Shown here: positions 34,630-42,087 of the stretch, piece after piece
Layout: each line of letters starts with the position of its first letter
How positions within the stretch are numbered: position 1 is the first letter of the stretch
Assembly: GCF_901827205.1 (NCBI RefSeq)
Contig: NZ_LR594675.1
Coordinates: forward strand, 4,836,001 to 4,900,000
Source: Variovorax sp. PBS-H4
Lineage (GTDB): Bacteria > Pseudomonadota > Gammaproteobacteria > Burkholderiales > Burkholderiaceae_C
DNA: 64,000 nt
Direction of reading: 5' to 3'
The notes under the pieces: generated by a model
What the model saw: the letters and a program-made list of their open reading frames with translations, nothing else
Database searches by the model: none
What the model was told of the DNA's origin: nothing
Made by a program: the position numbers and the translations under genes

Positions 34630-36318
34630 ATGTCTGAATCTTTTGCCGACCTGTTCGAAGAGTCCCTGAAGCGTTCCGAAATGCGCAGCGGCGAGGTCAT
34701 CACGGCCGAAGTCGTGCGCGTCGAGCACAACCACGTCGTGGTCAACGCCGGCCTCAAGTCCGAGGCCTACGTCCCGATCGAGGAGTTCAAGAACGACAAG
34801 GGCGAACTCGAAGTCCAGGCCGGCGATTTCGTCTCCGTCGCCATCGGCAGCGTCGAGAACGGCTATGGCGACACCATCCTCTCGCGCGATACCGCCAAGC
34901 GCCTGGCCTCGTGGCTTGCGCTCGAGAAGGCGCTCGAATCCGGCGACTTCGTCACCGGCACGACGAGCGGCAAGGTCAAGGGCGGCCTGACCGTCCTGGT
35001 CAACGGCATCCGTGCCTTCCTGCCTGGCTCGCTGATCGACACCCGTCCGATCAAGGACCTGACGCCCTACGAAAACAAGACCCTCGAATTCAAGGTCATC
35101 AAGCTCGACCGCAAGCGCAACAACGTGGTGCTCTCGCGCCGCGCCGTGGTCGAGGCCAGCATGGGCGAAGAGCGCGCCAAGCTGATGGAGACCCTGAAGG
35201 AAGGCGCAGTCGTGCGCGGCGTGGTCAAGAACATTACCGAGTACGGTGCGTTCGTCGACCTCGGCGGCATTGACGGCCTGCTGCACATCACCGACATGGC
35301 TTGGCGCCGCGTTCGCCACCCGAGCGAGGTGGTGCAGGCCGGCCAGGAAATCACCGCAAAGATCCTCAAGTTCGACACCGAGAAGAACCGCGTCTCCCTG
35401 GGCCTCAAGCAAATGGGCGACGACCCCTGGATGGGCGTCTCGCGCCGCTACCCGCAGGGCACGCGCCTGTTCGGCAAGGTCACCAACATTGCCGACTACG
35501 GCGCCTTCGTCGAGCTCGAACCCGGCATCGAGGGCTTGGTGCACGTCTCCGAAATGGACTGGACCAACAAGAACATTGCCCCCAACAAGATCGTCTCGCT
35601 GGGCGACGAAGTCGAAGTCATGGTCCTCGAGATCGACGAAGACAAGCGCCGCATCAGCCTGGGCATGAAGCAGTGCAAGGCCAATCCCTGGCAGGAATTC
35701 GCGCAGAACACCAAGCGCGGCGACCGCGTCAAGGGTCCGATCAAGTCGATCACCGACTTCGGCGTGTTCGTTGGGCTGGCTGCAGGCATCGACGGCCTGG
35801 TGCACCTGTCCGACCTCTCGTGGAACGAGCCCGGCGAAACCGCCGTGCGCAACTACAAGAAGGGCCAGGAAGTCGAAGCCATCGTGCTGGCCGTGGACGT
35901 CGATCGCGAGCGCATCAGCCTCGGCATCAAGCAGCTCGACAGCGACCCCTTCACCACCTTCACCACGGTGAATGACAAGGGTCAGATCGTCACTGGCAAG
36001 GTCAAGACCGTCGACCCGCGCGGCGCCGAGATCGACCTGGGGGACGACATCATCGGCTACCTGCGCGCCAGCGAGATCTCCCGCGACCGCGTGGAAGATG
36101 CCCGCAACGTGCTCAAGGAAGGCGACGAGGTCACGGCCGTGGTCGTCAATGTGGATCGCAAGACCCGCAACATCCAGCTGTCGATCAAGCAGAAGGACCT
36201 GGCCGACGAGCAAGGCGCGATGGCCAACCTGAGCCAGCAGTCGGCACGCGAGAACGCCGGCACGACCAGCCTGGGCGCCCTGCTGCGCGCCAAGCTCGAC
36301 AGCAACAACGAAAAGTAA
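34630..36318 (+). CDS. rpsA: 30S ribosomal protein S1
   Basis: The 562-residue protein has six S1 RNA-binding repeats; the middle ones are clearest (GVVKNITEYGAFVDLGGIDG, GKVTNIADYGAFVELEPGIE, GPIKSITDFGVFVGLAAGID). S1 binds mRNA on the small subunit and helps initiation on structured or weak ribosome sites. The length is standard for the phylum. It lies between cmk and ihfB, the classical proteobacterial order cmk-rpsA-ihfB. Confidence 0.97.
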   Translation: MSESFADLFEESLKRSEMRSGEVITAEVVRVEHNHVVVNAGLKSEAYVPIEEFKNDKGELEVQAGDFVSVAIGSVENGYGDTILSRDTAKRLASWLALEKALESGDFVTGTTSGKVKGGLTVLVNGIRAFLPGSLIDTRPIKDLTPYENKTLEFKVIKLDRKRNNVVLSRRAVVEASMGEERAKLMETLKEGAVVRGVVKNITEYGAFVDLGGIDGLLHITDMAWRRVRHPSEVVQAGQEITAKILKFDTEKNRVSLGLKQMGDDPWMGVSRRYPQGTRLFGKVTNIADYGAFVELEPGIEGLVHVSEMDWTNKNIAPNKIVSLGDEVEVMVLEIDEDKRRISLGMKQCKANPWQEFAQNTKRGDRVKGPIKSITDFGVFVGLAAGIDGLVHLSDLSWNEPGETAVRNYKKGQEVEAIVLAVDVDRERISLGIKQLDSDPFTTFTTVNDKGQIVTGKVKTVDPRGAEIDLGDDIIGYLRASEISRDRVEDARNVLKEGDEVTAVVVNVDRKTRNIQLSIKQKDLADEQGAMANLSQQSARENAGTTSLGALLRAKLDSNNEK

Positions 36319-36329
36319 AACAGACGAAA

Positions 36330-36355
36330 ACACGGTGAGCTCCGGCTCCCCGTGT
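36330..36355 (+). promoter_or_regulatory. Hairpin between rpsA and ihfB
   Basis: ACACGG and CCGTGT enclose an inner GAGC-TCCG-GCTC stem-loop in the 50-base gap. No T run follows, so it may act as a processing or stability element that lowers ihfB relative to rpsA rather than as a full terminator. Confidence 0.45.
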
Positions 36356-36368
36356 CCTTCTGTGGTTT

Positions 36369-36689
36369 ATGACTCGTTCAGACCTTGTTGAGGAATTAGC
36401 CGCCCGCTTCGCGCAACTCACGCACCGCGACGCCGAATACGCCGTCAAGACCATTCTTGACGCGATGAGCGACGCGCTGGTGCGCGGGCACCGCATCGAG
36501 ATCCGCGGCTTCGGCAGCTTCACGGTGAACCGGCGTCCGCCACGCATCGGGCGCAATCCGCGTTCGGGTGAAAGCGTGCAGATCCCTGAGAAGCGGGTGC
36601 CGCACTTCAAGCCGGGCAAGGCCCTGCGCGAGGCGGTCGATTTGCGCACCGCGGAGCTGGATGCCGAGCAGCGTCGGCGCGAAGGCTGA
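36369..36689 (+). CDS. ihfB: Integration host factor subunit beta
   Basis: The 106-residue DNA-bending protein has the HU/IHF pattern: TRSDLVEELAARFAQLTHRD, the RIEIRGFGSFTVNRRPPRIG beta-arm base and RNPRSGESVQIPEKRVPHFK, with the Pro at the arm tip. With the alpha subunit it bends DNA at specific sites in recombination, replication and sigma-54 promoters. The C-terminal extension is short and charged. Confidence 0.96.
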   Translation: MTRSDLVEELAARFAQLTHRDAEYAVKTILDAMSDALVRGHRIEIRGFGSFTVNRRPPRIGRNPRSGESVQIPEKRVPHFKPGKALREAVDLRTAELDAEQRRREG

Positions 36690-36721
36690 GGCATAGAATT
36701 CCCCCGCCAACGGGGACGCGC

Positions 36722-37039
36722 ATGAAATATCTCCTATGGCTGCTCAAGGCAGCCATTTTTTTTACCCTCTTCGCTTTCGCGCTGAACAATCAGCACGACG
36801 CCACCGTCTACTTCTTCTTCGGCACTTCATGGCGGGCTCCGCTGGTGCTGGTAGTGCTCGCCGCCTTTGCCGGCGGGCTGGTGGTCGGCGCACTCGGCAT
36901 GCTGCCGGGGTGGTGGAAGCACCGCAGCGCGGCCGCCCAGCTGCCTGGCCCCGCCGCACCTGCCGCCGCCACAGGCGCCGCGTCTGCCCTCCCGACTTCC
37001 ACCGCCGATCTGCCCGCCGTACGCCAACATGGACTTTGA
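36722..37039 (+). CDS. lapA: LapA-domain (DUF1049) inner membrane protein
   Basis: The 105-residue protein has two membrane segments (LLWLLKAAIFFTLFAFALNN and VLAAFAGGLVVGALGML) and an Ala/Pro-rich cytoplasmic tail in place of the usual coiled coil. LapA works with LapB in controlling lipopolysaccharide synthesis. A TAGAAT -10-like sequence lies 23-28 bases before the start. Its end overlaps the lapB start by 11 bases. Confidence 0.85.
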   Translation: MKYLLWLLKAAIFFTLFAFALNNQHDATVYFFFGTSWRAPLVLVVLAAFAGGLVVGALGMLPGWWKHRSAAAQLPGPAAPAAATGAASALPTSTADLPAVRQHGL

Positions 37040-38213
37040 TTTCAGCTGGCTGCTGCTTGGCCTGCCGCTCGCCTTCATCCTGGGTTGGCTTGCTTCCCGT
37101 TTCGACCTTCGTCAGCTGCGCATCGAGAACCTCCAGGCGCCCAAGGCCTACTTTCGGGGTCTCAACTTCCTCCTGAACGAGCAGCAGGACCAAGCCATCG
37201 ACGCCTTCATCGAGGCCGTGCAGAACGACCCCGACACGCAGGAACTGCATTTCGCGCTCGGAAACCTGTTTCGCCGCCGCGGCGAATACCAGCGTGCCGT
37301 GCGCGTGCACGAGCACTTGCTCGGCCGGGGCGACCTGACCCGCGCCGACCGCGACCGGGCGCAGCACGCGCTGGCGCAGGACTTCCTGCGCGCCGGCCTG
37401 CTCGACCGCGCCGAGGCCGCCCTCCAGAAACTCGAAGGCACTCGCTATGAAAACGAGGCCCGGCTGGCGCTGCTTGCCATCTACGAGCGCTCGCGCGAGT
37501 GGACACAGGCCGCTGCCGTCGCGCACAAGCTCGACGAGGCCGAGCAGGCCAGCTACCGCGTGCGCCGTGCGCACCACCTGTGCGAACAGGCCGCCGAGCA
37601 GGTGGCTGCCGGGGATACCCAGGCGGCGGCCCAGCTGCTGGAGCAGGCAGTGGCGCTGGCGCCGCAAGCGCCGCGGCCGGCCATCGACACCGCCGCACTG
37701 CAGCTGCGCAACGGCGATTCGGCCGGGGCCTACAACACGCTTGCCGCCCTGTGCGAGACCGCGCCGCTGGCGCTGCCGCTCTACGCCACGATGCTTCAGC
37801 AGGCGGCAGTCGCGTCGCAGCGTGGTGGCGAGGCACTGCTCATCCTGCAGCGCCGCTATGCAGAGTCGCCTTCCATCGACGTCCTCGAAGCCATCATGGG
37901 GCTGGGCGGCACCCCGGTGCTGCCGGACCAAACGGCGGCAGAGTTCCCGCTCCTCCCGGAGCCGCGCGACGGCTACATCGTCCACCTGAACCACCAACCC
38001 TCACTGGTTGCGGCCGCGCGCTGGCTGGCAGGTGAGCGCTTCGCAAACGAGCAGTACCACCCGCCCGTGCAGCGGGCGCTCGACCAAGCTACGCGGCCGC
38101 TGATGCGCTATCGCTGCGCCGCCTGCGGCTTCGAGGCGCACCAGCATTTTTGGCATTGCCCCGGCTGCCAGGCCTGGGACAGCTACCCACCGCGGCGCGT
38201 GGAAGAGCTCTGA
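37029..38213 (+). CDS. lapB: Lipopolysaccharide assembly protein B
   Basis: The 394-residue protein has one N-terminal membrane anchor (FSWLLLGLPLAFILGWLASR), about nine tetratricopeptide-like helices (AYFRGLNFLLNEQQDQAIDA, then LHFALGNLFRRRGEYQRAVR) and a C-terminal rubredoxin-type metal knuckle with CAACGFE and CPGC. LapB guides FtsH to degrade LpxC, balancing lipopolysaccharide and phospholipid synthesis. Length and layout match the E. coli protein. It follows lapA with an overlap. Confidence 0.94.
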   Translation: MDFDFSWLLLGLPLAFILGWLASRFDLRQLRIENLQAPKAYFRGLNFLLNEQQDQAIDAFIEAVQNDPDTQELHFALGNLFRRRGEYQRAVRVHEHLLGRGDLTRADRDRAQHALAQDFLRAGLLDRAEAALQKLEGTRYENEARLALLAIYERSREWTQAAAVAHKLDEAEQASYRVRRAHHLCEQAAEQVAAGDTQAAAQLLEQAVALAPQAPRPAIDTAALQLRNGDSAGAYNTLAALCETAPLALPLYATMLQQAAVASQRGGEALLILQRRYAESPSIDVLEAIMGLGGTPVLPDQTAAEFPLLPEPRDGYIVHLNHQPSLVAAARWLAGERFANEQYHPPVQRALDQATRPLMRYRCAACGFEAHQHFWHCPGCQAWDSYPPRRVEEL

Positions 38214-38270
38214 AAATCCCTCAAATTGTCGCAACGTCAACACCGTTCGCGATCTTCTCGTTCAAATCCA

Positions 38271-38317
38271 CGCCGCATGCATTCCGCATGCGGCGAGACG
38301 CGAAGGTGCGTCTCTTT
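38271..38317 (+). terminator. Two tandem hairpins after lapB
   Basis: A perfect stem of 10 bases (CGCCGCATGC and GCATGCGGCG, loop ATTCC) is followed immediately by a 7-base stem (GAGACGC and GCGTCTC, loop of six) and then TTT. The second hairpin is a plausible weak terminator of the lapA-lapB transcript. The first is unusually symmetrical and might be a protein-binding site. Confidence 0.5.
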
Positions 38318-38342
38318 CACAATTGACAGGGAAATTTCAAGA

Positions 38343-38678
38343 ATGCTGAAGAAGATTCTGGCCATCATGGCCATGCTGTTTGCCGCTGCCTCGTGGGCGG
38401 CCGTCGATGCCAACAAAGCCAGCGATGCCGAGCTCGATGCCATCCGGGGCGTCGGTCCTTCGCTCTCAAAGCGCATCATCGACGAGCGAAAGAAGGGTGG
38501 TGACTTTAAGGACTGGCCCGACCTCATGAGCCGGGTCAAGGGCGTCAAGGAAAAGGCTGCCTCCAAGCTATCGGCAGAGGGCCTGACGGTGAACGGCAAA
38601 GGCTTCGGCGGCACGGCGCCGGCAGCCAAGGTCGCGAAGGCCGAGTCCAAGAGGGAAAAGGCTGAACCGAAGCCCTGA
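38343..38678 (+). CDS. ComEA-like helix-hairpin-helix protein
   Basis: The 111-residue protein has a signal peptide (KKILAIMAMLFAAASWAA) followed by a ComEA-type double helix-hairpin-helix (VDANKASDAELDAIRGVGPS, then SRVKGVKEKAASKL) and a Lys/Ala-rich tail. ComEA proteins bind incoming DNA in the periplasm during transformation; many short homologues have no proven uptake role. The start ATG at 38343 follows AGGGAAATTTCAAG. A terminator follows it. Confidence 0.88.
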   Translation: MLKKILAIMAMLFAAASWAAVDANKASDAELDAIRGVGPSLSKRIIDERKKGGDFKDWPDLMSRVKGVKEKAASKLSAEGLTVNGKGFGGTAPAAKVAKAESKREKAEPKP

Positions 38679-38715
38679 TCGCTCTTTCATGCGGCCAGAC
38701 CGCATCGACCTTGGT

Positions 38716-38744
38716 AAAGCCGCCGCCCCTGGGCGGCTTTTTTG
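38716..38744 (+). terminator. Rho-independent terminator after comEA-like gene
   Basis: AAGCCGCC and GGCGGCTT form an 8-base stem with a 7-base loop followed by a run of six T, about 38 bases after the stop codon. Confidence 0.9.
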
Positions 38745-38861
38745 CGAGGCATTCAAATACGGGTCACAAGGCGCCGTCAGGGGAAAGCCCCCAAGCGGTG
38801 GCCTGATATTTGCACGTATGCTCCCGACGCCATTTCCCTATCTGCACGTTCTGGAGAGCCC

Positions 38862-39830
38862 ATGATTCACAAGTTCGGCATCGCCCTCGCCGGCCTCGCT
38901 CTTGGCGCGGCGACCTTCGCACAAACCAAGTGGGACCTGCCCACCGCCTACCCTGCGACCAACTTCCACACCGAAAACATCACGCAGTTCGTGAGCGACG
39001 TCGACAAGGCGACCGGCGGCAAGCTCAAGATCACCGTTCATGCGAACGCGGCGCTGTTCAAGGCGCCCGAGATCAAGCGTGCGGTGCAGGGCGGGCAAGC
39101 ACAAATGGGCGAGATCCTGCTGGTCAACTATCAAAATGAATGGCAGATCTTCGGCACCGACGGCATCCCTTTCCTCGCCGACAGCTATGACGCCGCGTGG
39201 AAGCTTTACCAAGCCCAGAAGCCGGCGCTGGAGAAAAAGCTGGGCGAGCAGGGGATCATGCTGCTCTATGCCGTGGCCTGGCCGCCGCAGGGCATCTACG
39301 TCAAGAAGGAGATCGCGTCGGCCGCCGACCTCAAGGGCGTGAAGTGGCGCGCGTACAGCCCGGCCACCGCACGCATCGGCGAGCTGGTCGGCGCGCAGCC
39401 GGTCACGGTGCAACAGGCCGAGCTGTCGCAAGCCATGGCCACCGGCGTGATCGAGTCCTATATGTCCTCCGGCTCGACCGGTTACGACACCAAGACCTAC
39501 GAGTACATCAAGAACTTCTACGACACCCAGGCCTGGTTGCCCAAGAATGCGGTCCTGGTGAACAAGAAGGCCTTCGACGCGCTCGACAAGGCCACCCAGG
39601 ACGGACTGTTGAAGGCCGGCGCCGAGGCCGAGAAGCGCGGCTGGGAAGTGTCGAAGAAGAAGAACGTCGAGTACCTGGAGCTGCTCAAGAAGAACGGCAT
39701 GACGATCCATCCGCCCTCGGCGCAACTCAAGACCGACATGAAAAAGGTGGGCGACACCATGACCAAGGAATGGCTGGAGAAGGCCGGCCCCGAAGGCCAA
39801 GCCGTGGTCGACGCCTACAGGAAGATGTAG
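38862..39830 (+). CDS. TRAP transporter solute-binding protein (DctP family)
   Basis: The 322-residue protein has a signal peptide (MIHKFGIALAGLALGAATFA) and the DctP fold: LKITVHANAALFKAPEIKRA, VKWRAYSPATARIGELVGAQ and the ligand-binding region QQAELSQAMATGVIESYMSS, where an Arg-carboxylate contact is usual. It captures an organic acid in the periplasm for the membrane subunits encoded just downstream. The ATG at 38862 has GGAGAG about five bases upstream. Confidence 0.92.
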   Translation: MIHKFGIALAGLALGAATFAQTKWDLPTAYPATNFHTENITQFVSDVDKATGGKLKITVHANAALFKAPEIKRAVQGGQAQMGEILLVNYQNEWQIFGTDGIPFLADSYDAAWKLYQAQKPALEKKLGEQGIMLLYAVAWPPQGIYVKKEIASAADLKGVKWRAYSPATARIGELVGAQPVTVQQAELSQAMATGVIESYMSSGSTGYDTKTYEYIKNFYDTQAWLPKNAVLVNKKAFDALDKATQDGLLKAGAEAEKRGWEVSKKKNVEYLELLKKNGMTIHPPSAQLKTDMKKVGDTMTKEWLEKAGPEGQAVVDAYRKM

Positions 39831-39845
39831 TCGCGCGTGATCCGG

Positions 39846-40355
39846 ATGCGCAAGACGCTCGATTTCCTCTACGACAGCGCCGCCGCCCTGGCGGCGCTTT
39901 TCATGATCGGGCTCCTGGTCGCGGTGCTGCTGTCCATCGTCGGGCGGCAATTGCACTTCAACATCCCGGGACTCGACGCCTACGCCGGCTACCTGATGGC
40001 AGGTGCCGGTTTCCTGGCGCTGGCCCACACGCTCAGGCGCGGCGAGCACATCCGGGTCACGCTCGTGCTCGGCAGGCTGCGCGATGGACCGCGCCGCTGG
40101 CTGGAGCGCTGGGCAACGGGCGTGGCAGCGTTGCTGGCCGCGCTTTTCGCCTTCTACAGCGTACGTCTCGCGTGGCAATCGCACACCTACAACGACATCT
40201 CCACGGGCAATGACGCAACACCGCTGTGGCTTCCGCAGCTGAGCATGGCCGTCGGCGCGCTGGTGTTCGCGATTGCTGCAGTCGACGAGTTCCTGATCGA
40301 ATGGCGCGGCCGGCCGATCAAACCTGCCACTGCCGAGGCGCTTCGCCATGAATGA
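39846..40355 (+). CDS. TRAP transporter small membrane subunit (DctQ family)
   Basis: This protein of about 169 residues has four predicted membrane segments (ALAALFMIGLLVAVLLSIVG, AGYLMAGAGFLALAHTL, VAALLAALFAFYSVRLAW, LSMAVGALVFAIAAV) and the conserved RRGEHIRVTLV loop of DctQ proteins. The start may be the ATG at 39846 or a GTG at 39837; neither has a strong ribosome site, which suggests coupling to dctP. It overlaps the next gene by 8 bases. Confidence 0.88.
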   Translation: MRKTLDFLYDSAAALAALFMIGLLVAVLLSIVGRQLHFNIPGLDAYAGYLMAGAGFLALAHTLRRGEHIRVTLVLGRLRDGPRRWLERWATGVAALLAALFAFYSVRLAWQSHTYNDISTGNDATPLWLPQLSMAVGALVFAIAAVDEFLIEWRGRPIKPATAEALRHE

Positions 40356-41649
40356 CATCGCCGTCGCCGGGCTGCTGATCGCCACGCTCTTCCTCATTCT
40401 CGGAAGCGGCGTGTGGATCGGGCTGACGCTCTCGGGCGTCGCATGGATCGGCATGCAGCTCTTCTCTGCCCGTCCCGCAGGCGACGCCATGGCCGTGACC
40501 ATCTGGGGTTCGGCCTCGGGCTGGACGCTCACCGCACTGCCGCTCTTCCTCTGGATGGGCGAGGTGCTCTTTCGCACCCGTTTGTCGCAGGACATGTTCA
40601 AGGGCCTGGCTCCGTGGATGCAACGCCTGCCGGGCCGGCTGCTGCACACCAACGTGGCGGGCTGCGCCGTGTTCGCCGCAGTCTCCGGTTCGAGCGCCGC
40701 CACCTGTGCAACCATCGGCAAGATGACACTGCCGGAACTCAAGCGGCGCGGCTACCCGGACGACATGGTGATCGGCACCCTGGCAGGCGCCGGGACGCTG
40801 GGCCTGCTCATCCCGCCCTCCATCATCATGATCGTCTACGGCGTGAGCGCAGACGTGTCGATCGCCAAGCTCTTCATCGCTGGCGTGGTGCCCGGGATCC
40901 TGCTGGCGGTGCTGTTCTCGGGCTACATCGCCGTGTGGGCGCTGATGAATCCGCAGCGCGTGCCGCCACCTGATCCGCCGATGTCCTTTGCACAGAAGCT
41001 GCGCGCGTCGCTGAGTCTGATCCCGGTCGCGCTGCTGATCCTCGCGGTGCTGGGCTCGATTTATGCAGGCATTGCCACTGCCACGGAGGCGGCCGCCGTC
41101 GGCGTCGTCGGGGCCTTGGTGATATCGGCGGTGCAGGGCTCGCTCAATTGGCAGACTTTCAGGGACTCGCTGCTGGGCGCTACGCGCCTGTACTGCATGA
41201 TGGCGCTGATCCTCGCCGGCGCTGCCTTCCTCACGCTCGCCATGGGGTACATCGGCCTGCCGCGCCATCTCGCCGAATGGATCGGCTCGCTCGGGCTGTC
41301 GAAGTTTCAGCTCGTGATGATGCTGGCAGTGTTCTACATCGTGCTCGGCTGCTTTCTCGACGGCATCTCGATGGTCGTGCTGACCATGGGCGTTGTCATG
41401 CCGACGGTGCTTGCTGCAGGCATCGATCCGCTCTGGTTCGGAATCTTCATCGTGCTGGTGGTCGAGCTGGCGCAGATCACTCCGCCGGTGGGCTTCAACC
41501 TCTTCGTGTTGCAGGGGATGACGGGCAAGGACCTGCTCTACATCGCACGCGTGACCCTGCCGATGTTCGTGCTGATGGTGGTCGCGGTGCTGATCGTTTA
41601 TTTCGCTCCCGACCTGGTCACCTGGCTGCCGCGGCAGATGGCGCCCTGA
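40348..41649 (+). CDS. TRAP transporter large membrane subunit (DctM family)
   Basis: The 433-residue protein is the sodium-coupled channel subunit, with a dozen or so membrane segments. Family blocks include FAAVSGSSAATCATIGKMTL, GAGTLGLLIPPSIIMIVYG and ITPPVGFNLFVLQGMTGKDL. Together with the two preceding genes it makes a full TRAP importer. The substrate cannot be named from sequence alone. A crcB gene follows after 20 bases on the same strand. Confidence 0.93.
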   Translation: MNDIAVAGLLIATLFLILGSGVWIGLTLSGVAWIGMQLFSARPAGDAMAVTIWGSASGWTLTALPLFLWMGEVLFRTRLSQDMFKGLAPWMQRLPGRLLHTNVAGCAVFAAVSGSSAATCATIGKMTLPELKRRGYPDDMVIGTLAGAGTLGLLIPPSIIMIVYGVSADVSIAKLFIAGVVPGILLAVLFSGYIAVWALMNPQRVPPPDPPMSFAQKLRASLSLIPVALLILAVLGSIYAGIATATEAAAVGVVGALVISAVQGSLNWQTFRDSLLGATRLYCMMALILAGAAFLTLAMGYIGLPRHLAEWIGSLGLSKFQLVMMLAVFYIVLGCFLDGISMVVLTMGVVMPTVLAAGIDPLWFGIFIVLVVELAQITPPVGFNLFVLQGMTGKDLLYIARVTLPMFVLMVVAVLIVYFAPDLVTWLPRQMAP

Positions 41650-41669
41650 ATGCATCGATAGCGACCCGC

Positions 41670-42044
41670 ATGCTGCTGCACGTCATCGCCATCTGCGCAG
41701 GCGCCTCAGTCGGTGCGCTTTGCCGTTGGGGGCTCAACGTCGGGCTCGGCGCAGGCTCGCTGCCCTGGGGCACGCTCGCATCCAACCTGATCGGCGGCTA
41801 CCTGATCGGCATCGCGGTCGCGCTGTTCCAGGCACTGCCGCAGCTCGATCCCGCCTGGCGCCTGCTGCTCATCACTGGCTTCCTCGGCGGCCTCACCACC
41901 TTCTCCAGCTTCTCTGCCGAAGTCGTCGCGATGCTGATGAACGAGCGCGTTGGGCTCGCGCTGGGCACCGCGGCGCTGCACGTCGGCGGTTCGCTCCTTC
42001 TTACCTGGCTCGGCATCCGCACGGTGCAGCAATTCAGCGCCTGA
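41670..42044 (+). CDS. crcB: CrcB/Fluc fluoride channel
   Basis: The 124-residue protein has four membrane segments and the Fluc signature blocks GASVGALCRWGLN, GTLASNLIGGYLIGI and LLITGFLGGLTTFSSFSAE, which carry the pore Asn, Phe and Ser-Thr residues. As a dual-topology dimer it expels fluoride. No fluoride riboswitch pattern was seen in the 20-base gap upstream. It stands between the TRAP and Mrp genes. Confidence 0.94.
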   Translation: MLLHVIAICAGASVGALCRWGLNVGLGAGSLPWGTLASNLIGGYLIGIAVALFQALPQLDPAWRLLLITGFLGGLTTFSSFSAEVVAMLMNERVGLALGTAALHVGGSLLLTWLGIRTVQQFSA

Positions 42045-42087
42045 TCGAAGGGGCTTGCGCAAGGGGCGGTCGATAGAATCGAACGCG

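Noticed and set aside
41650..41669. Fluoride riboswitch upstream of crcB
   Set aside because: Only 20 bases separate crcB from the TRAP gene and no matching structure was seen there.
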